A DNA stretch of 30,532 nt from IMG/VR virus record IMGVR_UViG_3300005613_000286, positions 1 to 30,532 of that record; one strand, 5' to 3'. Under the pieces are notes generated by a model, which worked only from the letters and a program-made list of their open reading frames with translations, was not told where the DNA came from and did not search any database. Source of the stretch: a virus. How positions within the stretch are numbered: position 1 is the first letter of the stretch; every line of letters starts with the position of its first letter. Shown piece after piece: positions 6,345-13,948 of this stretch. A program made the position numbers and the translations under genes.

Positions 6345-6357
6345 TAAAATAAAGTCA
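6345..6357 (+). promoter_or_regulatory. Putative late promoter element, copy 3 (TAAAATAAAGTCA)
   Basis: This is an exact repeat of the 13-mer at 1320-1332. It ends 13 nt before the ATG at 6371, with a GAGGGG Shine-Dalgarno site in between. Both exact copies stand before genes of HNH type. Confidence 0.45.
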
Positions 6358-6370
6358 CGAGGGGTTAGTT

Positions 6371-6610
6371 ATGAGCAGGCAAAGAGATTACCGTAAAGAG
6401 TATGTAACTCACGGTGGTACAGAGAGGCAGAAGAAAAGGAGGGCTGCTCGAAATAAAGCACGCCGCCACATGGAGAAAAAAGGTCTAGTTAAGAAAGGAG
6501 ACGGCAAAGAAGTTGATCATAAAGATATGAATCCTGAAAATAATTCACCCACAAATCTCCGCGTGGTGAGTAGATCAGTAAACCGAGAACGTCAACCCAA
6601 AAGGAGTTAA
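6371..6610 (+). CDS. Small HNH-like phage protein
   Basis: The product is 79 residues. The N-terminal part is very basic (RRAARNKARRHMEKKG). The C-terminal part, KEVDHKDMNPENNSPTNLRV and then NR, carries a DH-to-N-to-N pattern like the HNH core of small phage nucleases, without zinc Cys pairs. Related short proteins are common in tailed phages; nuclease activity has to be assumed rather than seen. A GAGGGG site lies 7 nt before the ATG, and the repeated AT-rich element lies just upstream. The next gene follows after 9 nt. Confidence 0.75.
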   Translation: MSRQRDYRKEYVTHGGTERQKKRRAARNKARRHMEKKGLVKKGDGKEVDHKDMNPENNSPTNLRVVSRSVNRERQPKRS

Positions 6611-6619
6611 ACTAATACT

Positions 6620-7141
6620 ATGGATAGTCAACAGTTTCTACAAAGACCCGGCGGCCTCGGTCCGACCGTTCAGAAGCTCCAACCCCTTGGCGGCGTTGCT
6701 TCCACTCCGGGTGCTTACCAAGTCTTACCCGAAAACATCGAGTTTCGTCGTGCGACCCAGCTCGATGACATCAACCGAGTGATGACCCAATTCCAGAAGG
6801 ATCGAGGAGATTACTCTCGATCCGCTGTGGGACCCACTAACTACCAGATCGGTAATATTATGCCGAGTCAGGAGATGACCGGTGTCGCAGGCTATAACCA
6901 AGGATCAAGGACTGTGTTCCCTCTTAAGCCTGCTGATATGAATTACGCAGACTATATGGTTGCTGAGCAGAACACGATGAAGCCTTATCTTCGTCAGCAG
7001 CTTCAGCTACAGACTGTTTACCCGCAGCAAAACTTCTATTCGAAACAAGATATTTCCACAAGCGCATTCACTCAAGATTACAGGATGGGTGATTCTTTGC
7101 AGTTCAACGGCGCTATGAAAATGGAGAAGCCTGGTGAATAG
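6620..7141 (+). CDS. Unknown protein, possible virion-associated
   Basis: The product is 173 residues, rich in Gln, Pro, Tyr and Asn and nearly devoid of long helices. Segments such as QKLQPLGGVASTPGAYQVLP and YLRQQLQLQTVYPQQNFYSK suggest an extended or disordered structural protein. There is no Cys, signal or membrane segment. An AAGGAG site lies at -15 to -20. It overlaps the following 45-residue gene by 8 nt. No family is recognised; virion association is inferred from composition and late-block location. Confidence 0.62.
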   Translation: MDSQQFLQRPGGLGPTVQKLQPLGGVASTPGAYQVLPENIEFRRATQLDDINRVMTQFQKDRGDYSRSAVGPTNYQIGNIMPSQEMTGVAGYNQGSRTVFPLKPADMNYADYMVAEQNTMKPYLRQQLQLQTVYPQQNFYSKQDISTSAFTQDYRMGDSLQFNGAMKMEKPGE

Positions 7142-7271
7142 TTCTGAGCAGATGACAAGGATGGCTGGAATGCGATTAGGTGCTGGTCCTGCTGATGTTA
7201 TGCGAATGGTCTCAAATCCTTCTGAGATCACGAAGCGTCTGAAGTATCAACAAAGTTTCCCAAAAACTTGA
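7134..7271 (+). CDS. Small unknown protein (45 residues)
   Basis: This gene has a GTG start inside the end of the previous gene (8-nt overlap). The product includes SSEQMTRMAGMRLGAGPADV and NPSEITKRLKYQQSF, rich in Met and Arg and helical-looking. No family is recognised. The overlap with a same-strand gene and the absence of another frame in the gap support it modestly. Confidence 0.45.
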   Translation: MNSSEQMTRMAGMRLGAGPADVMRMVSNPSEITKRLKYQQSFPKT

Positions 7272-7305
7272 TAAACTAAGGCGCAACGCAAATCAACCGT
7301 CGATA

Positions 7306-7611
7306 GTGCCAGCAAGAAAATTTTATCCAGCTCCTTCCTGCCCTGAGTGCAGCGTAGAGGGAGCAGGCAGCTCTCATGTTAGGGATACAGTCTATTCAGA
7401 GGATGGTTGTATCCTCCGCTTCCGAGCTTGCGCGTGGTGTGAATGTAAGTGGTGGACGAAACAAACACCCGAAACCACAATCGATCCTTCAGAACATCGT
7501 GTTGTCCCTCCTTGTGACTATAAAGACTTACCTCGAAACCAAAAGCGAATCTATCGCATCGAAAGTATATCTAACTCTGCTAAGATGAAGACTTCTGACC
7601 AGCGGGCCTAG
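7306..7611 (+). CDS. Small zinc-ribbon-like protein
   Basis: The product is 101 residues with a GTG start. It has two CxxC knuckles, C12-P-E-C15 and C42-A-W-C45, separated by 26 residues, followed by ECKWWTK. This is the layout of a zinc ribbon like those in transcription-related or NrdR-type N-termini. The C-terminal half is charged with no recognisable domain. It is the last gene of the plus-strand block and converges on the minus-strand gene ending at 7608 with a 4-nt overlap. A nucleic-acid-binding role is an inference. Confidence 0.68.
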   Translation: MPARKFYPAPSCPECSVEGAGSSHVRDTVYSEDGCILRFRACAWCECKWWTKQTPETTIDPSEHRVVPPCDYKDLPRNQKRIYRIESISNSAKMKTSDQRA

Positions 7612-7790
7612 TTCAAGCCCGTTGAAGTGTATGCGTTAGCAGCTTCTCGGCGAATGCATTCGAGGAGTTGCTTTCGTTTATCTTCCACAAGATGCATCGA
7701 ACTCACGAAACAGTGAGCTTCAATTCCATGATTTATTACCGAAACTTTATATTTTTCATTAGATATAAATTCGACTTCTAATTCTCCCAT
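7608..7790 (-). CDS. Small unknown protein
   Basis: The product is 60 residues: a beta-like N-terminus (MGELEVEFISNEKYKVSVIN) and a helical C-terminus (DKRKQLLECIRREAANAY). It lies at the downstream end of the leftward block, 7 nt after the gene at 7798-8370, and converges with the plus-strand block. No family is recognised. Confidence 0.55.
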   Translation of the reverse strand: MGELEVEFISNEKYKVSVINHGIEAHCFVSSMHLVEDKRKQLLECIRREAANAYTSTGLN

Positions 7791-7797
7791 TCACAAA

Positions 7798-8370
7798 TTA
7801 TAAACCAGGCGCTTGCCAGGGATCACCACTGTTAACTTCTTGTTGCTGTTGCTGTTGTTGCATGTTGGCTGCTGCCTGTTGGGCGCGGAGCATTCCTATC
7901 GCTTTTTTGTGTTGTTCTAGCTCTTGCTGAATCGATTGAGTTTGAGCCTGCGCCCAAGCAGAAGCATTCTTCGAAAGACTGTCGAGAGCGTTCGTGGTGT
8001 GAGGGAAGTTAAAAAGAACTCCGATCCCTTGTTGAGATGGGATTTTTTGACCACCTGCGTCTTCACAGATCGAAGCAAGGAAAGCATGGGACTTATCGAT
8101 CGGAGAGTTGGAGAGAATCGCTAGCTCTACTGGATCGATCAAACCACGGTTTTTATCGTAGAGAGTGCGAAAACATTGAGTGACTCGTTCAGCTTCCTTT
8201 ATCTCGTCTTCCCGTTTGAATTTTCTTTCGGTGACAACTGAGGCACCTCCCGCAAGACCCCCCAGAAAGGCAAGAGCTGTTCCGGTGTAGAAAGGATTGA
8301 TGATCGCCGTGGCGACACTGGCACCTGCTCCGACGAGGAGGGCAATGTCGGAAAATTTAATTTGAGTCAT
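7798..8370 (-). CDS. Membrane-anchored protein with Gln-rich C-terminus
   Basis: The product is 190 residues from the ATG at 8370, which overlaps the primase-helicase stop by 14 nt; a longer frame to 8418 is less likely. Residues 8-47 are hydrophobic and small (IALLVGAGASVATAI, then GTALAFLGGLAGGASVV), suggesting two membrane helices or a hairpin. The rest is helical and soluble-looking, with a Q-run near the end (MQQQQQQQEV, from a CAA/CAG repeat at about 7841-7863). Similar glycine-zipper-like N-termini occur in phage virion or membrane proteins. The function is unknown. Confidence 0.6.
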   Translation of the reverse strand: MTQIKFSDIALLVGAGASVATAIINPFYTGTALAFLGGLAGGASVVTERKFKREDEIKEAERVTQCFRTLYDKNRGLIDPVELAILSNSPIDKSHAFLASICEDAGGQKIPSQQGIGVLFNFPHTTNALDSLSKNASAWAQAQTQSIQQELEQHKKAIGMLRAQQAAANMQQQQQQQEVNSGDPWQAPGL

Positions 8371-11137
8371 GTTTCTTGAAAGCTTTTTCCCAAAGTGTGA
8401 AGTCAGGGTTCTCAGCAAATTCCACCGGAGTTGGAAGCCGAGTGTCGCCTAATGATGCTCGGTCAGATGTTAGATCATATTTCTTTAGACGTAAACCTTG
8501 CACCGCCTGGACTCCTTCTTTAATTACAAGTTTGCAGAAAGGGAGTTTGAGGATATTGACAAGTGTTTCTTTGACACGTTCAACAAACCTAGGCTTTGTA
8601 CACGGCCTATAACCACATGAACGACAGTAGTTTGAGTAACTAGCATACAACTCAGTGTGAGCGTCTTTGTTGAACAGACCTCGCTCTGCTTCGTCAGCCG
8701 AAGGTTTAAACGCACCTCGTCCGATTTTTGTGGCTGTGTTAGGCGCATAAAGACAACACTCTGCCATCCATGCAACAAATTGATTGTTGAAAACAAGCGC
8801 TTCTAAGTTTGTGGAAGCGATAGCCGGGACGTGCTTAACTGGGTTTGCCAGGATATCGCGCATAGTCTCGTAAGAAAGACTCAGTGCCCACGAGACGATT
8901 CCACTCATTTCCGGCACAAAAACACCATCGATCCTGTCTTCGTAAACGTCGAGTAGCTGCTTTCTTTTGCTCGGAGGGACAACTTTGTCCATCACGATTG
9001 TCAAGCGACGACGCTCAAGACCACTCGTGGAATCATTCGATGTGATGTGTTCATTGGATGCGATGCAGACAAGACACTCCGGCTTAAACTGAATCATCTC
9101 TTTTCCGTACTTTCGCTCAGCTCGGAGTGTGTCAGAAGCAGAAGTTAGCTTCTTAAGAACGTCCATCCTTTTGTTGTAATTTGATTCGTCAGTAAGAAGC
9201 AAAAGACGCTTGCCCATGAGGTTGTAAGTTTCGAATTTATTCGTTTCAATAATTTCCAGACTCGAAGTGTGAGTCTGAGTGAACCCAGCAAGTGCAATCA
9301 TCAACTGCTGCATCGTTGATTTACCTGTGCCACCAGGGCCAACTAAGTGAAGAAATCTCTCTCCGGCTGTGTATCCAGTAAGAAGAGCACGGGCAAAAGC
9401 TTGAATCAGAAGTTCGTTACCTGGATTAAGTGAAGACTTTAACCAATTAAGAAACTCAGGACATTTAGCATCTGGGTCATAATCAAATGCCAGCTTTGAC
9501 CTTAAGTAGAGATCTTTGTGATGACCAGGCTTGAATTCCATGGTCTTGCTGTCGAAAACTCCATTTAAAAAAGGAATGTACGCCCTTGCCGTGGACCAGA
9601 TACTCTTTCTGCCACCTTCAAGAGATCGGAGAAGTTTTGACTTAAGAATCTTGTATACACTCTCCACATAAGCAGAGTTGTACTTAGGGAGTACACCAGC
9701 TTTAACAAGGGAGTCAAGAGCGTTTGTTACTCTTCTTTTGATGTGTTGCTCGTCTTGTGAGTACCAGACTCCTTGATCGTTGTCGTAGGTGTAAAACTTA
9801 TCAAGGTTGCTGTCGTATATAAAGTCTTTACCGCAGTTTGTGACGATGATATCGGCTACATCGTTTTCTGCAAACTGACGTTGCTGACCGCCTTGTTCGT
9901 CAGCATTATTCGACTGAAGGTTGATTAGCTCTGTGGGAGTTTTAGGGGTGGACATGGTTGATGTTGATGTTGATGTTGATGTTGATGTTGATGTTGATGT
10001 TGTTGTTTTGTTCTCTAAATTAAAAGAATCTAGAGATAGAACACTGTTTTTCGGGCTTGGCCTGCTTTTCCGAAGTTGTTCCTTGTCTTCTTCTGGTGCA
10101 AGTTTGTTAAAAAGATCAAAGTCTTGAGAAGAAACTTTCTTCCAACAGGCAGCTGCTCCGTTTTCAGATGCAAGTGCGATTGCAGGGAGTAACTCGTCCG
10201 CTTCTTTTATGGAGTCGAGGATCCGTGTGAACTTGTTGTCACAGTCGTATGGGTAACTGTAGATACTATAGAAGCAATCGTGCGCAATTGTCAAGGGTGA
10301 TACGCTACATGCTATTCCTTGCGCTGTGAGCCAGTTGGCCCAACCGATCAATTCTTTGAGGATCTTGGCCATTGTGGCGCTTCGATCTTCAACAGGATCT
10401 CCGTCTAAAACAGATTTGACTATCCGCGAGCAAAGTCGAACAATGTCTAACCCTGTATCTTTTGTAGGAGATGCTTTCAGTATCTCTTCGCTATTTACAT
10501 CCTTTGTGTTTTCTTTCTTTGGGGTTTTCGAGTAAGCGATATATGCCTCATCGATTTTACTGGAGGGAATGAATTTATCTGTAGTTAACAATATTCCTTC
10601 AGGTCCGTTAGCCCCGTAGAACAAGTTAGGAACAGTTGTGGCCCGAATATCTGCACCAGGGATACTTAGACAAATTGTTTTAAGAAACCACTGATAAAAA
10701 TCAGCGTCAATAATTGGTTTTTCAAGCCCGAAAACTAATCTGAAACGTGGCCACTCCTTGGTTCCAGAAGGTGAGTCATAAGCAACGCTGAGATACTTTT
10801 TGCATATATCGAGATCAAGAGCTTCGTCAAAGGTAAGTTCTTGCTTTTGAATCTTTTCGCCGTTTGGGCCTTTGCCATCTGCCTGATTATCAATGTCGAT
10901 TACTATAAGTCCTGCTTGTAAAACAAGAGTATTATTTTTTTCACGTTTCCCTTCTTTTAAATGCCACGCGCATAAGCCGGAGCGCATAGACATGTATTCT
11001 GCGATGGACTGAGCGTCCAAAAATTGCTCTGTCCAGCCCGTATTGAATACGCTGAAGTTTCCCCCGCTCTCTATCTTGCCTGTATTAGTATTGACGTGCT
11101 TCGAGACCTCTGTGTTTATAGAGCAAACGAACTTCAT
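8357..11137 (-). CDS. Primase-helicase (AEP-like primase plus D5/P4-type SF3 helicase)
   Basis: The product is 926 residues. The N-terminal part (about 70-190) has VIDIDN (D81, D83) and RFRLVFGLEKP, consistent with an archaeo-eukaryotic primase-like domain. A Thr/Ser low-complexity linker covers about 378-394. The C-terminal part has Walker A GPGGTGKS (600-607), Walker B LLLLTDE (645-651), sensor Asn in CIASNEH (about 695), and arginines at 709-711, matching the D5/P4 superfamily-3 helicase family. Such proteins prime and unwind DNA at phage forks. TTGGAG precedes the ATG. It lies downstream of a PD-(D/E)XK nuclease gene in the same block as PolA and an SSB-like gene. The helicase half is secure; the primase half is less so. 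Confidence 0.88.
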   Translation of the reverse strand: MKFVCSINTEVSKHVNTNTGKIESGGNFSVFNTGWTEQFLDAQSIAEYMSMRSGLCAWHLKEGKREKNNTLVLQAGLIVIDIDNQADGKGPNGEKIQKQELTFDEALDLDICKKYLSVAYDSPSGTKEWPRFRLVFGLEKPIIDADFYQWFLKTICLSIPGADIRATTVPNLFYGANGPEGILLTTDKFIPSSKIDEAYIAYSKTPKKENTKDVNSEEILKASPTKDTGLDIVRLCSRIVKSVLDGDPVEDRSATMAKILKELIGWANWLTAQGIACSVSPLTIAHDCFYSIYSYPYDCDNKFTRILDSIKEADELLPAIALASENGAAACWKKVSSQDFDLFNKLAPEEDKEQLRKSRPSPKNSVLSLDSFNLENKTTTSTSTSTSTSTSTSTMSTPKTPTELINLQSNNADEQGGQQRQFAENDVADIIVTNCGKDFIYDSNLDKFYTYDNDQGVWYSQDEQHIKRRVTNALDSLVKAGVLPKYNSAYVESVYKILKSKLLRSLEGGRKSIWSTARAYIPFLNGVFDSKTMEFKPGHHKDLYLRSKLAFDYDPDAKCPEFLNWLKSSLNPGNELLIQAFARALLTGYTAGERFLHLVGPGGTGKSTMQQLMIALAGFTQTHTSSLEIIETNKFETYNLMGKRLLLLTDESNYNKRMDVLKKLTSASDTLRAERKYGKEMIQFKPECLVCIASNEHITSNDSTSGLERRRLTIVMDKVVPPSKRKQLLDVYEDRIDGVFVPEMSGIVSWALSLSYETMRDILANPVKHVPAIASTNLEALVFNNQFVAWMAECCLYAPNTATKIGRGAFKPSADEAERGLFNKDAHTELYASYSNYCRSCGYRPCTKPRFVERVKETLVNILKLPFCKLVIKEGVQAVQGLRLKKYDLTSDRASLGDTRLPTPVEFAENPDFTLWEKAFKKHDSN
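9961..10002. repeat. Seven tandem copies of a hexanucleotide (ATGTTG) in the primase-helicase gene
   Basis: Seven perfect ATGTTG units (CAACAT on the coding strand) encode the Ser-Thr linker between the primase and helicase halves. Because the unit is 6 nt, gain or loss would change linker length by two residues without a frameshift. Confidence 0.9.
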
Positions 11138-11193
11138 GGGACTCCAAGTGTGACCGCTATTCTGAACCGTCTAGCGCCTTGTGGCAAGGACGC

Positions 11194-11213
11194 AAAGGTT
11201 AAGCTTAACCTTT
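11194..11213. promoter_or_regulatory. Perfect 20-bp palindrome upstream of the primase-helicase gene
   Basis: AAAGGTTAAG at 11194-11203 is followed directly by its reverse complement CTTAACCTTT. It sits in the 74-nt gap between the nuclease stop (11212) and the primase-helicase start (11137). A second small hairpin, CCTTG-TGG-CAAGG, lies at 11177-11189. A repressor operator is one reading; an mRNA processing hairpin is another. Confidence 0.45.
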
Positions 11214-12003
11214 AACCGCCCTTAACTTTGGCTTGCTGTATGTCATAATATTTTCGCACTAATTGCATCCAGTTATCTTCATCTTTTTCGATTTCTTTTT
11301 GCCCAAAAGTAAAAACTTGAGTGCTGAATCCTTCGATTGCTGTGGTGACGATAATTTGAGTTTTAGAGATTTTTACACCCAAGCACTCTTCAGCTGCGAG
11401 TTTATATGCTGCTAACTGGAGTCTTGTTTTTTTAGTTTTAAAGTTTCCTGCAATCAAAGCTTTTCGAGTTTTGTCGTCGATGTCAGCATTTTTGTTCGGG
11501 AACCTTGCTGCATAAGGTCCGTTTGAAGTTTTAAAATCCGCTAAAACGATTTCAGCATTAGCGTCCATATAGATTAAATCGCAACAACCTGCGTAACCAT
11601 AGCCAGTTATTGAGTCGTAGTAATGAATTCTTCCCACTCCATCGTCTCCGACATATTTGTTCCAAGTGGGTTGGTTAAAAGGTCTTTCTGACCACAAGAC
11701 CCTTCCGCCCTCCATAATTTCATCAAGGCGTTCCGGCATTCCTTTCCAGTAAGGAAGGTAAGAATCGGGGGGAACTACCTTTAACCCGGAAAGATAATTC
11801 TCAACAGCGTTGTGGATCCAAGTTCCGCGTGTTGCTGCAGCATCGGATGCCCCTGGGTTTAGCTTGTTCCAGTGAGCTAACTTTCGCTGCTGCTCCTCGC
11901 TCTGCGTGGCAGTCAGAATCGAAGTTACAGAAGGTAAAGGCTTAGGTACACCATTACAGAGATAATGCCTAAGACCATTAATCGTTACACGAGTATCTTG
12001 CAC
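11212..12003 (-). CDS. PD-(D/E)XK superfamily nuclease (RecB/Cas4-like)
   Basis: The product is 263 residues with a GTG start. It follows the RecB-like nuclease pattern: RGTWIHNAVENY with His64, AGCCDLIYMD with Asp142, VLADFKTS with Asp156 and Lys158, and LQLAAYKLA with the downstream Gln. These residues bind metal and cut DNA. In phages such enzymes act as exonucleases in recombination or DNA degradation. The gene lies 2 nt after the upstream gene and 74 nt before the primase-helicase, so a replication or recombination role fits. No helicase domain is fused. Confidence 0.85.
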   Translation of the reverse strand: MQDTRVTINGLRHYLCNGVPKPLPSVTSILTATQSEEQQRKLAHWNKLNPGASDAAATRGTWIHNAVENYLSGLKVVPPDSYLPYWKGMPERLDEIMEGGRVLWSERPFNQPTWNKYVGDDGVGRIHYYDSITGYGYAGCCDLIYMDANAEIVLADFKTSNGPYAARFPNKNADIDDKTRKALIAGNFKTKKTRLQLAAYKLAAEECLGVKISKTQIIVTTAIEGFSTQVFTFGQKEIEKDEDNWMQLVRKYYDIQQAKVKGG

Positions 12004-12005
12004 TA

Positions 12006-12317
12006 TCAGAATGAATTAACTAGATCATCACCATCATCGGACACCTGATCGTCGTCGTCGATAAAGAACTCAGACATCTGATAGAGATATTGCTTATTTC
12101 TTTGTTCTAGTTCTCCCAAAAGGCACAATCCTGCAGAAAAAGATTCAGAAACAATCTCAGCGCAGGTTTCTGCATCCCTTGGATGACCGTGGTGGTCGAT
12201 ACACTCTGTGAGGAGTTGTTGGCTCAGGATTAATGCGGCTAGCTTATCCAGCTTCGCATTTTGCTGGACCTGAGTCTCCAGAAGTTTCTGTAAAAGACCC
12301 TCTAACTTGCTGGCCAC
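12006..12317 (-). CDS. Unknown protein with N-terminal coiled coil
   Basis: The product is 103 residues using the GTG at 12317; a TTG at 12353 would add twelve residues but is a weaker choice. The first 40 residues form a likely coiled coil (LEGLLQKLLETQVQQNAKLD). The end is very acidic (FFIDDDDQVSDDGDDLV). It overlaps the 3' end of the methyltransferase-like gene and is followed after 2 nt by the nuclease gene. No family is recognised. The acidic tail could mimic an SSB-type interaction tail, but that is speculation. Confidence 0.5.
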   Translation of the reverse strand: MASKLEGLLQKLLETQVQQNAKLDKLAALILSQQLLTECIDHHGHPRDAETCAEIVSESFSAGLCLLGELEQRNKQYLYQMSEFFIDDDDQVSDDGDDLVNSF

Positions 12318-12834
12318 GGTTGATAACCTTAGGTCGGTCCCATTGTATAGCAAATTCGATATTTGTATAGCTGAAGAGGTTTGAATTAGTATCGAATATA
12401 AACCACGCAGAGGTCATAGAGTCCTTTAGTTGCTTACTATCCGCACGGAACGATGGACGGGGCGACAAAACAATCAAATTTGTTAATGATTTTGATTTCA
12501 GCAATGCTTCTCTGCCTCTCGTAGGTTCTAGGAATGAGAGCCTATCGAGCAAACACAGTCCTTTTGTTGCCATGCTACAACCTACGTCTATTACCCACTC
12601 AGACTTTCTTCCAAGACCTTGAGTAATACAGAGAACCCAATCTATCTCTGGAGCGTTTTCCCAAAATGAACTTTCTACGATGTCGTCTAGCGCCGCGTTT
12701 ATTATGTTGCAATCCTCGTCTTGGACCTGAACGGAGAGTTGATTGCTTCGATCATTTACGATTAAGATATTGCCGTTCAATATTTTCTTCTCTTTTACAG
12801 GGCTGAAAATGCGATCAGGGACTTTGTAGAACAT
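12244..12834 (-). CDS. Methyltransferase-like protein lacking a clear SAM motif
   Basis: The product is 196 residues. The central part, LLDRLSFLEPTRGREALL, then LIVLSPRPSFRADSKQL, then DSMTSAWFIFD, follows the pattern of short phage proteins related to DNA adenine methyltransferases. No glycine-rich SAM-binding loop or canonical NPPY/DPPY motif is seen, so the catalytic core may be missing. The last 20 residues are unlike the family and overlap the next gene. Its ATG (12834) overlaps the divergent nblA-like ATG (12833) within one CATG. Similarity is by pattern only; the function may be lost. Confidence 0.55.
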   Translation of the reverse strand: MFYKVPDRIFSPVKEKKILNGNILIVNDRSNQLSVQVQDEDCNIINAALDDIVESSFWENAPEIDWVLCITQGLGRKSEWVIDVGCSMATKGLCLLDRLSFLEPTRGREALLKSKSLTNLIVLSPRPSFRADSKQLKDSMTSAWFIFDTNSNLFSYTNIEFAIQWDRPKVINRGQQVRGSFTETSGDSGPAKCEAG

Positions 12835-13072
12835 GGATTCGAAGGAAATACTTGAGAAGCTCCAAGGTTATATGTCGTTAGAGATGAGCTTCACTCACAC
12901 TAGATTTAAGACGCAAGCCGAGAAGCTGGACAAGGAAGAACTGCTTGATATTTTAAACATCGTTCATACCAATTATCTCATTCGTAATGGGATGTTTAAG
13001 AAACTGGTAAAGCTCTGCATCGAGAAAGGAGTCTCACTGCCACCGATGAGTGAGTTGTGGGATCAAAAGTGA
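12833..13072 (+). CDS. nblA: NblA-like phycobilisome degradation protein
   Basis: The product is 79 residues. From residue 14 it aligns without gaps to cyanobacterial NblA over about 50 positions: MSLEMSFTHTRFKTQ matches LSLEQQF-----F-TQ, then helix D-L, then R51 and a terminal L-V-K (L58, K60) equivalent to the Leu and Lys used by NblA to contact phycobilisomes. NblA recruits Clp protease to light-harvesting phycobilisomes; phage copies are known from freshwater cyanophages. The N-terminus (12 residues) and the C-terminal extension KGVSLPPMSELWDQK are longer than usual. It is the only plus-strand gene in a 17-kb leftward block, flanked by its own terminator, like a moron gene. The family match is by eye but quite specific. 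Confidence 0.72.
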   Translation: MDSKEILEKLQGYMSLEMSFTHTRFKTQAEKLDKEELLDILNIVHTNYLIRNGMFKKLVKLCIEKGVSLPPMSELWDQK

Positions 13073-13073
13073 C

Positions 13074-13097
13074 AAAAAAAGGGGCCTAAGCCCCTTT
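13074..13097. terminator. Bidirectional rho-independent terminator
   Basis: AAAGGGGC (13078-13085), loop CTAA, GCCCCTTT (13090-13097) form a perfect 8-bp stem. On the minus strand the stem is followed by a run of seven U (13074-13080). It lies between the nblA-like stop (13072) and the minus-strand stop (13121), ending the leftward transcript strongly and the rightward one more weakly. Confidence 0.88.
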
Positions 13098-13120
13098 GTG
13101 TCTCGCAAGCAAAGTATAGT

Positions 13121-13948
13121 TCAAACTTCAAGCCCAGCGGCTTTCAAGGCTTCCTTCTGTTCGGCTGTTAGTTCCTTTGACTTAGCCGCCTTAGGTGCGG
13201 GTGGCTCAGCAGCCGCCTCAGCCTTAGTCCCAGGAACCCCGGCACCTGCCGGGAGAGATGCCAAGCCTTGAGGCGCATTCTCCAAACGTTTTGGATTGGC
13301 TTCGATAAAAGCCTCTTTAAGCTCCGCGTGGTCTGATCCAAGAGGTAACTCAATGAGATTCGAGCCGGGGATATGAGACTTAAGTGCAGCACCCACCAGA
13401 TCTCCACCATCTGAGCCCAGCCAGGTTGCAATATCTTCAATAAGTTTAAGTTCTTCATCTCCTTCTGCAGGGCGATCTTTGAATTCAACAGCGTTGAAGT
13501 TGATCTTAGCCCCATCTGCTCCGGTGATTGGATCTCTTTCGTTGAAGCTTTTTGTCACAAACTTAGTGCTTGTGATCACTTCCGCGACGTTAATGCGATT
13601 GTTGTAGAGCGTTTGGAAGTACGAGATGAAATTCTTTTGAGAAGACTTGCCGCTAATGATGCTGGTAGAAACACAGCGTGGAGGAAGAAGGCGATGGGAA
13701 GGGCTAACACCAATGTAAGCAATACGAATAAATTCCTCATGATTACGCATCCCAAGGTTGCCAAAGTATGGCGTGAAGCCGAGAAGAACGAATTCAATCG
13801 GAATGCCGTTGTCGTTCGCGTCCGTGATGGCAGAGTCAGGATCGTTATCGGATTTCCAACGACGCGCCTGTAAGTCGATTCGTAAGCAATGGGGCGGAAC
13901 TTGGCACAGGATTTCGTCAGCCGCGAATTTGCCAGCAATAAAGACCAT
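13121..13948 (-). CDS. Unknown phage protein, Ala/Pro-rich C-terminal tail
   Basis: The product is 275 residues. Residues 1-145 look folded and beta-rich (CLRIDLQARRWKSDNDPDSA, PIEFVLLGFTPYFGNLGM, FVTKSFNERDPITG). Residues 225-275 form a low-complexity Ala-Pro-Glu tail ending EALKAAGLEV. It follows the SSB-like gene by 39 nt and is the last gene before the terminator at 13074-13097, so a replication or recombination accessory role is plausible. No catalytic motif is seen. The ATG is preceded by a C-rich stretch rather than a ribosome site. Confidence 0.62.
   Translation of the reverse strand: MVFIAGKFAADEILCQVPPHCLRIDLQARRWKSDNDPDSAITDANDNGIPIEFVLLGFTPYFGNLGMRNHEEFIRIAYIGVSPSHRLLPPRCVSTSIISGKSSQKNFISYFQTLYNNRINVAEVITSTKFVTKSFNERDPITGADGAKINFNAVEFKDRPAEGDEELKLIEDIATWLGSDGGDLVGAALKSHIPGSNLIELPLGSDHAELKEAFIEANPKRLENAPQGLASLPAGAGVPGTKAEAAAEPPAPKAAKSKELTAEQKEALKAAGLEV

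Noticed and set aside
9921-10127. Plus-strand frame with a VDVDVD run
   Set aside because: It is the antisense shadow of the Ser-Thr linker in the primase-helicase gene.
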